Source: Pseudomonadota bacterium | Lineage (GTDB): Bacteria > Myxococcota > Polyangia > Polyangiales > Polyangiaceae | Assembly (NCBI GenBank): GCA_023419055.1 | Contig: JAEZYO010000558.1 | Location: 1 to 19,723, forward strand | Direction: 5' to 3' | DNA length: 19,723 bases | Shown here: positions 1 to 5,868 of the stretch, piece after piece | Layout of the letters: the number at the start of each line of letters is the position of its first letter | Numbering within the stretch: the stretch's first letter is position 1 | The notes under the pieces: generated by a model | Database searches by the model: none | Told to the model about the DNA's origin: nothing | The model's input: the letters and a program-made list of their open reading frames with translations, nothing else | Translations under genes and position numbers: made by a program

Positions 1-36
1 GCCGGCGGAAGGCCAGGGTCCTCGATCGCGCGCGCG

Positions 37-639
37 TCAGCGAGCGGGCGCGCGACTGCCGAAGCTCGGAACCTCGCGATGCGGGCGCTCTCCGGCGCCG
101 AGCTTTCCGAGCCGGCGCAGCTCGAACGCGAGCACGCAGAGCGTGACGCCAGTCACGATCGACCAGGCGCCGATGTAGAAGAGCACCGCGAGAGCTCCCG
201 CGGCGGGGAAGGCGAACATGAACACGCCGAACAGGATCGACACCACGCCGCCGAGCGCGAGCCAGCCTTCACCCTCGATCTCCCTCCGCAGTCGAATCGC
301 GGACGCGATGCGGAGCGCGCCGGTCACGATCGCCCAGGCGGCGATGTAGAGCAGCAGGACGAGCCCCGTGATGCCCGGCCTCATGAAGGTGAGGACGCCG
401 AACGCGACGCCGAGCAAACCCTCGAGGAGGAGAACCCACCACGTCTCGTCGGTCTTCCGCGCGGCGATCGCCGAGCCGATCGCCAAGATGCCTTCGACGA
501 AGGCGAACGCGGCGAAGAAGAGCACCAGCGTGGCTAGGGTGACTCCCGGCAGCGCAAACGCCACGATGCCGAACAGTATGGCGACGAGGCCTCGCAAGAG
601 CGCCACCCACCAGTAGCGCGACAGAGCATTCGCGAACAT
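37..639 (-). CDS. HdeD/DUF308 family membrane protein
   Basis: Integral inner-membrane protein of 200 residues, related to the HdeD acid-resistance family (DUF308). The sequence shows three tandem units at roughly residues 9-60, 66-118 and 124-175. Each starts with an aromatic pair or Trp, continues with a hydrophobic helix containing an 'LFG' or 'AFG' turn and a Pro-Gly or Pro-Ala, and ends in a second helix followed by basic residues, giving about six membrane helices. Length and repeat plan match the family. The ATG at 639 is preceded by a good Shine-Dalgarno TGGAGG (650-645) with 5 nt spacing, one of the clearest in the window. The C-terminal 20 residues are polar and basic. In enterobacteria HdeD helps acid survival at high cell density; the role here is unknown. 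The family call is firm, the function is not. Confidence 0.9.
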   Translation of the reverse strand: MFANALSRYWWVALLRGLVAILFGIVAFALPGVTLATLVLFFAAFAFVEGILAIGSAIAARKTDETWWVLLLEGLLGVAFGVLTFMRPGITGLVLLLYIAAWAIVTGALRIASAIRLRREIEGEGWLALGGVVSILFGVFMFAFPAAGALAVLFYIGAWSIVTGVTLCVLAFELRRLGKLGAGERPHREVPSFGSRAPAR

Positions 640-675
640 GTCATCCTCCAGTGACCGACGAAGACGATCGTCGAA

Positions 676-1569
676 TCACGGGGAAGGTCGCAAGCGACGT
701 ACCAGGCCGAGCGCGCCGAGCGCGAGCAGCGCTGCCCCGAAGGCGCGCGAGCCGCGGCGCGAGAGCGAGCAGCCAGCCGATGCCTCGCCCGGCTGGCCCT
801 GCACCGAAGGCGGCGCCCCGCCGTCGAGGTTCGGAGTCGAGGCCGGGCAAGGGTGGTCCGCGCGATAAGTGGTGTACGACGCGCGGAGCAAGACGATTGG
901 ATCTTCCGGCGACACGTCGGGGAGGCTGATGTGCACCGAGCTGCCGTCCGGTCGCGTGACGTCGAGGTACGCGCTCTTCGCCGGGCGACCCTCCGGGGTG
1001 CAACGGCGGTCCCCCTCGCCTCCGGCGCTCGCGGCTTCGAGCCCGGAAATCAGCCGATCCGCGAGATCACAGCCGCTCGCCTCGAACGCCCGAGCCGCCT
1101 GATCGAGGACCTTCTGGGACGTCAGCAAGTTGCCCTGAACGGTGAACACGAAGCGGCCGTCGGCGCTGACCCTGCCGAGATCGCCGGCGAACGCTTGCGC
1201 CTCCGGTCCGGTGAACGACGCGAATCCGCCGGACACATCGACGATACCCCACTGCGTCTTCGCGCTCTCCGGGTAGAGGTTTTGATCCGTGACCCCGGCG
1301 AGCACCTCCGCCGCGCTCCGCCCTTCTCCGAGCAGCGACAGGGCGCGAGCCTTGAGCTCCTCGACGAAGAATGCCTGCGAGTTCAAGACGCCGCTGCCGG
1401 GCACCGCTCCGTAAATCAGGTCGACCGCGTACGGCACGCACGACGCGCCGGCCCCTCCGAGCTCGCCGGTTTCGCGATCGAGCGCGGTGATGGAATACGT
1501 CGCGCGCGCGAGCGACGGGCACGCCAGCGTGAAGGCTGCGAGCACCAATGGGCCGAGGCTGCGAGACAC
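676..1569 (-). CDS. Exported DUF1028 family protein with MYXO-CTERM-like tail
   Basis: A 297-residue DUF1028 protein. As I recall, this family has an Ntn-hydrolase-like fold and no settled reaction. Residues 1-23 form a signal peptide ending Ala-Arg-Ala, and the family's N-terminal pattern (TYSITALDRETGELGGAGAS) begins right at Thr24, so signal peptidase cleavage would expose an N-terminal Thr, the nucleophile type used by Ntn hydrolases. The core runs to about residue 235. A Pro/Gly-rich linker follows, then a tail with Gly-Cys (Cys267), a hydrophobic helix (about 276-290) and a terminal Arg cluster (RRLR), which is the layout of myxobacterial MYXO-CTERM sorting signals. The start is GTG at 1569; no strong ribosome site is visible, and the assignment rests on the signal peptide. 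It shares strand with the HdeD gene 36 bp downstream and is divergent from the glucuronidase. Surface or outer-membrane anchoring is inferred. Confidence 0.85.
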   Translation of the reverse strand: MSRSLGPLVLAAFTLACPSLARATYSITALDRETGELGGAGASCVPYAVDLIYGAVPGSGVLNSQAFFVEELKARALSLLGEGRSAAEVLAGVTDQNLYPESAKTQWGIVDVSGGFASFTGPEAQAFAGDLGRVSADGRFVFTVQGNLLTSQKVLDQAARAFEASGCDLADRLISGLEAASAGGEGDRRCTPEGRPAKSAYLDVTRPDGSSVHISLPDVSPEDPIVLLRASYTTYRADHPCPASTPNLDGGAPPSVQGQPGEASAGCSLSRRGSRAFGAALLALGALGLVRRLRPSP

Positions 1570-1646
1570 CCGGCTTTCATGGTCGTCGCGGTTCTGAACC
1601 CGGTCAAGCCGGGCGAAACCCCGCGCTGCGAAGGCGCGCCCGGCGT

Positions 1647-1654
1647 GTTACGCC
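1647..1654 (+). promoter_or_regulatory. -10-like element of the beta-glucuronidase gene
   Basis: GTTACGCC lies with its first base exactly 14 nt before the ATG at 1661. The same spacing of G(C/T)TA to start codon is seen before three other genes in the window (8894, 5794 minus, 12342 minus). The hexamer TACGCC is a weak -10 box; transcription would begin at or beside the ATG. No convincing -35 box is visible. A GAAGGG directly abuts the ATG and is too close to act as an ordinary Shine-Dalgarno. Confidence 0.4.
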
Positions 1655-1660
1655 GAAGGG

Positions 1661-3442
1661 ATGCTCGCCCCGATCGAGAACGAGTTCCGGCGTCTGATCG
1701 TGCTCGACGGGATCTGGGACTTTTGCCTGGACGCAGAGGACCGCGGGGTCCGGGAAGCTTATTACCGGAGCTTCCCGGACGACTGCCGGCCCATGCCGGT
1801 GCCGGCGAGCTACAACGACATCACGGTCGACCCCGAGATTCGGGATCACGTGGGTCCAGTCTGGTACCGCCGCCGCTTCCACGTCCCCTCGTCCTTTCGC
1901 GATTCATCGCTCGCCGTTCGCGTCGGCGCGGCGAGCCACCACGCCACGGCCTGGCTCAACGGCGTCGAGGTCGCCGATCACCGAGGCGGCTTCTTGCCGT
2001 TCGAGGGCGAGCTCGGGAGCGCGGTGCGCTACGGCGCCGACAACGACCTCGTGATCCGCGTCGACAATCGCCTCGATTGGACGACCTTGCCGCCGGGCAA
2101 GATCGTCCCCGCGGGAGCGAAGCGGCCGGGCTACACCGGCAAGCGCATCCGGCAGGACTACTTCCACGACTTCTTCAACTACGCCGGTTTGCACCGCTCC
2201 GTGCAGGTGCTCAGGCTGCCGAAGCAGCGGGTCGTCTCGATCGGCGTCGAGACGAGCCTGCAATCGGGCACCGGCAGCGTCGGCTACGAGCTCACCCTCG
2301 AAGGTGGTGGAAGCCCGAGCGTGACCATCTGCGATCACGGGGCCCGCGAGGTCGCGAGCGGCGGCGGCGCGGCCGGGACGCTCACCATCCCGAACGCGAC
2401 GCCCTGGGCGCCGGGCAAGCCGTACCTCTACGATTTCATCGTGCGGCTGCACGACGACGCGGGCGTCCAGGTGGACGAGTACCGCTTGAAGATCGGCGTC
2501 CGCAGCGTGGCGGTGACCGCCGACGCCTTCTTGATCAACGGCGAGCCGTTCTACTTCAAGGGCTTCGGCAAGCACGAGGACGTCGAGATCAAGGGCAAGG
2601 GGCACGACGACGCGGTGATGTTGCGCGACTTCTCGCTGCTGGAGTGGATGGGCGCGAACTCCTTCCGGACCTCGCACTACCCCTACGCCGAGGCCTGGCT
2701 CGACATGGCCGACCGCCTCGGCATCGTGGTGATCGACGAGGTCCCCGCCGTGGGCCTGAACAGCTGGAACAAGAACGAGCCCTGGTTCACCGAAGACAAG
2801 CTCGGTGAGCGAACGCTCGAGCACCACCTGGCCTGCATCCGTGAGCTCGTCGCGCGCGACGCGCACCACCCGTCCGTCGTGATGTGGAGCGTCGCGAACG
2901 AGGCCTCCACCTACGAGCCCGCGAGCCGCGCGTACTTCGAGCGCTGCGTCGAGCTCTTCCGCTCGCTCGACGACCGCCCCCTGACCCTGCCGCAGAGCAG
3001 TAACCCCGAGGAGTGTCGCGTCCAGGACCTGCTCGACGTGGTCTCGCTGAACCGCTACTACGGCTGGTACGAGAACACCGCCGACCTCACCCCCGAGGTC
3101 GTGAAGGAGTCCCTCGCGCACGAGATCCGCGCCTGGCGCGCCCGCTTCCCGAACCAGCCGTTCATGATGGCGGAGTTCGGCGCCGACACGATCGCCGGGC
3201 AACACTCGCTCCCGCCCGGCATGTTCAGCGAGGAGTTTCAGGAGGAGCTCGTGCGCCTGACCAGGGAGTGCCTCGGCAGCTTCGATTTCGTGATCGGGGA
3301 GCACCTCTGGGCGTTCGCCGACTTCATGACCAAGCAGGGCCTGACGCGCGTCGGCGGCAACCGAAAGGGCCTCTTTACCCGGCAACGGCAGCCCAAGCTC
3401 GCCGCCCACGCGCTGCGGGCCGAATGGCGCCGCCTCAAATAG
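1661..3442 (+). CDS. uidA: Beta-glucuronidase (glycoside hydrolase family 2)
   Basis: Hydrolyses beta-D-glucuronides, releasing glucuronate, by the retaining GH2 mechanism. The 593-residue protein aligns by eye along its whole length with E. coli GUS (603 residues): N-terminal jelly-roll domain (about 1-180, with the QDYFHDFFNYAGLHRSV signature near 165-181), immunoglobulin-like domain (about 181-275) and TIM barrel (276-593). Catalytic residues are present: acid/base Glu414 in MWSVANE and nucleophile Glu505 in MAEFGADT. The Asn-x-Lys pair that recognises the substrate carboxylate is conserved (Asn567, Lys569 in GGNRKG), which favours a true glucuronidase over a galactosidase. The active-site loop after AVGL (about 366-387) is some 8 residues shorter than in E. 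coli. There is no signal peptide, so it is probably cytoplasmic. No glucuronide transporter or regulator lies nearby, so it seems to be an isolated gene. Confidence 0.95.
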   Translation: MLAPIENEFRRLIVLDGIWDFCLDAEDRGVREAYYRSFPDDCRPMPVPASYNDITVDPEIRDHVGPVWYRRRFHVPSSFRDSSLAVRVGAASHHATAWLNGVEVADHRGGFLPFEGELGSAVRYGADNDLVIRVDNRLDWTTLPPGKIVPAGAKRPGYTGKRIRQDYFHDFFNYAGLHRSVQVLRLPKQRVVSIGVETSLQSGTGSVGYELTLEGGGSPSVTICDHGAREVASGGGAAGTLTIPNATPWAPGKPYLYDFIVRLHDDAGVQVDEYRLKIGVRSVAVTADAFLINGEPFYFKGFGKHEDVEIKGKGHDDAVMLRDFSLLEWMGANSFRTSHYPYAEAWLDMADRLGIVVIDEVPAVGLNSWNKNEPWFTEDKLGERTLEHHLACIRELVARDAHHPSVVMWSVANEASTYEPASRAYFERCVELFRSLDDRPLTLPQSSNPEECRVQDLLDVVSLNRYYGWYENTADLTPEVVKESLAHEIRAWRARFPNQPFMMAEFGADTIAGQHSLPPGMFSEEFQEELVRLTRECLGSFDFVIGEHLWAFADFMTKQGLTRVGGNRKGLFTRQRQPKLAAHALRAEWRRLK

Positions 3443-3454
3443 GGGCACTCCACC

Positions 3455-3474
3455 GATCGGCCAAGCGGCCTATC
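3455..3474 (+). terminator. Hairpin after the glucuronidase gene, possible terminator
   Basis: Twelve bases after the uidA stop, an imperfect inverted repeat GAT-C-GGCC / GGCC-T-ATC encloses the loop AAGC. One mismatch splits the stem into 3 and 4 bp. There is no T-tract, only TTC, so it would be a weak or factor-assisted terminator. The right arm GGCCTATC also recurs at 10517-10524 inside another hairpin. Confidence 0.35.
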
Positions 3475-3504
3475 TTCATGGCCCCTCCGCATCGGCGAGC
3501 GCTT

Positions 3505-3515
3505 TTGCTAGGCTC
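3505..3515 (+). promoter_or_regulatory. Extended -10-like element before the 48-residue ORF
   Basis: TTTGCTAGGCT contains TG-n-TAGGCT, an extended -10 arrangement (TGnTAnnnT). The GCTA begins 20 nt before the ATG at 3527, the same distance as the GCTATTCG before the metallophosphoesterase ATG at 18606. Initiation would give a leader of only about 5 nt. No clear -35 box is seen. Confidence 0.4.
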
Positions 3516-3526
3516 GCCGCCGTCCC

Positions 3527-3673
3527 ATGGAACCCGGTCTCGTCACCCTGGCCAAAATCGTCGGCACCCTCGTGGTCGCCATGAGCGTCATCCCGCTCCT
3601 CTTCTTGTTTTCCCCCGGCGATCGCGGCGAGCCGGTGGATGAAGACGCCGACGCCACCGACCGGGCGCACTAA
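3527..3673 (+). CDS. Small single-pass membrane protein (48 aa), unknown function
   Basis: A short reading frame of 48 residues. It opens with MEPGLVTLAKIVG, has one hydrophobic helix at about residues 9-29 (ending VIPLLFLF), and ends in an acidic, hydrophilic tail containing SPGDRGEPVDEDADATD. The pattern fits a small inner-membrane protein with one span, probably with its acidic tail in the cytoplasm or periplasm. I do not recognise a family. Support comes from the coherent hydrophobic-then-acidic layout, a TGCTAGGCT promoter-like element 20 nt upstream, and its position filling an otherwise empty 345-bp gap between uidA and the YceI-like gene. Against it, there is no Shine-Dalgarno and short frames arise easily at this base composition. 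Confidence 0.5.
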   Translation: MEPGLVTLAKIVGTLVVAMSVIPLLFLFSPGDRGEPVDEDADATDRAH

Positions 3674-3692
3674 AACGAAATCGCCGAGCGAC

Positions 3693-3723
3693 TTGAAACC
3701 GCTCGAGCAAAGGGCCGTACTAC
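3693..3723 (+). promoter_or_regulatory. Possible promoter of the YceI-like lipoprotein gene
   Basis: TTGAAA (3693-3698) is a fair -35 box, and TACTAC (3718-3723) could be a -10 box, but the 19-bp spacer is long and the -10 matches only 3 of 6 consensus bases. The remaining sequence to 3790 would be a leader of about 60 nt. Weak prediction. Confidence 0.22.
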
Positions 3724-3790
3724 CGAACGAAACCCGCTCGCGGCGTCGCGCCGGAGGGCGCGGTCGATATCCGACGAGGGAGAGTTCGTG

Positions 3791-4600
3791 ATGTCACGTA
3801 TCGCGTGTGGCCTGACCATCGTTTCTCTGGCACTGATCTCGAGCGCCTGTAACGAGAAGCCGGCGCCTAGCCTGGCTCCGACCGCTTCCGCCCTCGGCTC
3901 CGCGGCGCCCAAGGCGCCCAGCGCGGCCGCTTTCAGCGTCGACGCGGGCTCGAGCTCGGTGAAGTTCTTGATGGACTCGCCGCTCGAGAAGATCGACGGC
4001 GACGCCCCCGCGTCCTTGAGCGGCGAGCTCTTCGTCGATCCCTCGGACCTCACGAAGTCGAGCGGCTTGCTCAAGATCGATCTCGACAAGCTCACGCTCT
4101 ACCAACAGAAGCGCGCGGGTGAGTCGGAGGCGTACGGGGAGCGCAAGAAGAGCGACGTGCAGAACAAGCACGCGCGCGGCTGGCTGGAGCTCGACCCCAA
4201 GGACGGCGAGGTCACGGCCGAGGCGGCGCAGATGAATCGCTTCGCCGAGTTCAAGCTCGACACGCTCGAGACCGCGACGCCCGACGTGACCAAGCTCACC
4301 GGCGCGGAGCGCAAGGTCGCGGCCACCGTGAACGGGGATTTTCGCCTGCACGGGCGCAAGGCGAAAAAGAGCGCCATAATCGAGCTCTCGTTCAAGTACG
4401 CGGGCGACAAGCTCGAGTCGATTCAGATCGAGAGCGTCGAGCCCGTGCCGGTGAACCTGGACGAGTTCGAGGTCCACCCGCGCGACGATACGGGCAAGCT
4501 CCTGAAGACGGTCACCGAGGCGATCGCCACGAACCTCAAGGGCAAGGTCAGTAACCTCGCGCCGATCAGCTTCGAGTTCAGCGCGAAGCCCAAGCCCTGA
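3791..4600 (+). CDS. YceI-like domain lipoprotein
   Basis: A 269-residue exported lipoprotein. Residues 1-19 form a lipoprotein signal (hydrophobic core ending ISSA) before Cys20, the likely lipidated residue; Ser at -3 is slightly off the usual lipobox. A low-complexity Ala/Ser/Pro linker follows, then from about residue 47 a YceI-like lipocalin-type beta-barrel. Family-like features are the opening FSVDAGSSSVKF, the 'GELFVDPSDL..SSGLLKIDLDKL' stretch, and the later 'VNGDFRLHGRKAK' strand. YceI proteins bind isoprenoid or other lipids in the periplasm. The ATG at 3791 is chosen over the adjacent GTG at 3788 because GAGGGAG (3776-3782) then sits at an 8-nt spacing. The last residues, EFSAKPKP, end one base before the convergent VWA gene's stop. 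Ligand unknown; the fold call is moderately firm. Confidence 0.75.
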   Translation: MSRIACGLTIVSLALISSACNEKPAPSLAPTASALGSAAPKAPSAAAFSVDAGSSSVKFLMDSPLEKIDGDAPASLSGELFVDPSDLTKSSGLLKIDLDKLTLYQQKRAGESEAYGERKKSDVQNKHARGWLELDPKDGEVTAEAAQMNRFAEFKLDTLETATPDVTKLTGAERKVAATVNGDFRLHGRKAKKSAIIELSFKYAGDKLESIQIESVEPVPVNLDEFEVHPRDDTGKLLKTVTEAIATNLKGKVSNLAPISFEFSAKPKP

Positions 4601-4601
4601 G

Positions 4602-5780
4602 CTAGCGAGGCACCTCGGTCTCGCAGCCGAAGACGACCTCCGCCTCGTAAACGGCGCCCGACTTGAGCTCGTCGCAGGGCGCTCCCCGCACCTCGAGCGA
4701 TCGCTCTCCGGTCCACGTCCAGCCCTCTTCGCGATCGGAGAGCACGACGCGCCCGTCGAAGTAGAGGTTCACGAGCCCGGGGTCCGAGGGGGAGCTCTCG
4801 AGCTCGATCGAGCAGCTGATCGCGACACCGGTGCCGATGTCGTAGAGCGCGTCGGTGAGCGCGCCGGTGTCGGCGGCGTCGTAAAAGCTCGGGCTGCCGT
4901 CGCGAGCCGTGCCGCCCGCTTCGGCCAACCGCTCGAGCACCTCGCCGTACGCTTCCGCGCCGGGCATCCCGATGACGTAGGTGGGCACGCCGAGCCCGGC
5001 GAGGTCCGCCACCGCGTCGACGAGCGGCTCGGAGTCGACGCAGTAGCGCTGGGCGCCGTCTCCCTCGACCTCGGGATCGCAACAGTTCCGCCCGCCGCTG
5101 CAGGCTCTGCCGGCGAGCGGGATCCCCTCGATGTTGAGCGAGCAGGAGTCTACGCCGCACTCGGCTTCCTCGTTGCAGTTCGGCGCTCCGTCCGTCGCGA
5201 GCACGACGTAGGTGCGCGGCCCGAGCTCCACGAGCGTCGGCGCGAGCTCTGCCAGAGTCTGCGCGGTGGGAGTGCCGCCGTTGCCCTCGGCGTACCCGAG
5301 CCGGCGCAGGAAATCGGCGAGCACGGGCCCGGTGCGACCCGACTCGGCGAAGGTCGGAGAGTCTCCGAGAGTGGTCGGAAAAACCTGACGCCCGGGCGTG
5401 CAGCCGTCGCTCGAGGCGATGGCTGGAAACACCGCGGCGCCGTAGCGCACGCGGTGGCCGATCGCGAGCAGCACGTCGCGCAGCGCGCCTCGCGCCGTCT
5501 CGTACTTGCTGACGTCGCTGGCGCCGAACGCGTCGTTCATGCTGCCGGAGCGATCGAGGACGAAGTAGAGGGTCGGCGGGTCGCTGACGGCCGGGATGAT
5601 TTCCCCTCCGCAGCCAGTCGTCGCCCCGTCTCCGGGTTCCACCACGACGCCGCCGTCGCTCGCGCCGGTGCCTCCGCCGTTCGAGCCCGGCTCCCCTTGG
5701 AACGCGGGCGGGTGTTCCGACGAGCTGCAGGCGAAGGCGAGGCCCAGCCCAAGCCCCGCTAGACCGAGCGCGACACGCAC
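4602..5780 (-). CDS. VWA-domain lipoprotein
   Basis: A 392-residue surface or periplasmic lipoprotein with a von Willebrand factor A domain, a metal-dependent ligand-binding fold. Signal peptide with lipobox LAFA-Cys18, then a Gly/Ser-rich linker to about residue 60. The VWA domain spans about 68-315 with an intact MIDAS: Asp76-x-Ser78-x-Ser80 (DRSGS), Thr170 or Thr172 in GGTPT, and Asp197 in ATDGAPN. A Cys-rich insertion (about 202-247, with many Cys including an adjacent pair in RNCC) sits between the MIDAS aspartate and the next strand, typical of myxobacterial VWA lipoproteins. The C-terminal 75 residues form a small beta-rich domain with three further Cys. The start is GTG at 5780, directly after a -10-like TATTCT with 6 nt between, which suggests a leaderless message. 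The ligand is unknown. Confidence 0.88.
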   Translation of the reverse strand: MRVALGLAGLGLGLAFACSSSEHPPAFQGEPGSNGGGTGASDGGVVVEPGDGATTGCGGEIIPAVSDPPTLYFVLDRSGSMNDAFGASDVSKYETARGALRDVLLAIGHRVRYGAAVFPAIASSDGCTPGRQVFPTTLGDSPTFAESGRTGPVLADFLRRLGYAEGNGGTPTAQTLAELAPTLVELGPRTYVVLATDGAPNCNEEAECGVDSCSLNIEGIPLAGRACSGGRNCCDPEVEGDGAQRYCVDSEPLVDAVADLAGLGVPTYVIGMPGAEAYGEVLERLAEAGGTARDGSPSFYDAADTGALTDALYDIGTGVAISCSIELESSPSDPGLVNLYFDGRVVLSDREEGWTWTGERSLEVRGAPCDELKSGAVYEAEVVFGCETEVPR

Positions 5781-5786
5781 CGCTCG

Positions 5787-5794
5787 AGAATAGC
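5787..5794 (-). promoter_or_regulatory. -10-like element of the VWA lipoprotein gene
   Basis: On the minus strand GCTATTCT ends 6 nt before the GTG at 5780. TATTCT matches the -10 consensus at 4 of 6 positions. The 17 bases from here through the GTG are the same at 15 positions as those in front of the chorismate mutase gene (8894-8910), so a shared promoter and leaderless start is likely. No canonical -35 box is seen. Confidence 0.5.
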
Positions 5795-5860
5795 GCGTCC
5801 CAGCGGGCGGCGGGCCAAATGCGCGCGGCCTCGAAAGGAAAGCCGGGGCTTCCCACGCGC

Positions 5861-5868
5861 GTTATGGT
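5861..5868 (+). promoter_or_regulatory. -10-like element overlapping the start of the PDZ-protein gene
   Basis: GTTATGGT contains TATGGT (5863-5868), a 4 of 6 match to the -10 consensus. It overlaps the candidate ATG at 5864. If it is the promoter, the message would begin near 5875 and the true start would be the in-frame GTG at 5876, 15 nt after the first G, close to the 14-nt spacing seen at four other genes. Confidence 0.3.

Noticed and set aside
853..2808. A 651-codon open frame on the plus strand running antisense to the DUF1028 gene and into uidA.
   Set aside because: It is Arg/Gly/Ala-rich low-complexity translation with no domain, and it crosses two well-supported genes; a by-product of high GC codon use.
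1904..3448. A 514-codon open frame opposite uidA.
   Set aside because: It is the mirror of a clear GH2 enzyme with catalytic residues on the plus strand; its translation is a Val/Asp/His-rich shadow.
3013..3642. A 209-codon plus-strand frame overlapping the uidA end and the gap after it.
   Set aside because: Its translation is Arg/Pro-rich and out of frame with uidA; the 48-codon frame at 3527 is a better account of the gap.
5819..5863. Upstream ATG of the PDZ protein at 5819.
   Set aside because: It has no ribosome site and adds a stretch unlike the anchor; ATG 5864 or GTG 5876 fits the membrane anchor and promoter-like element better.
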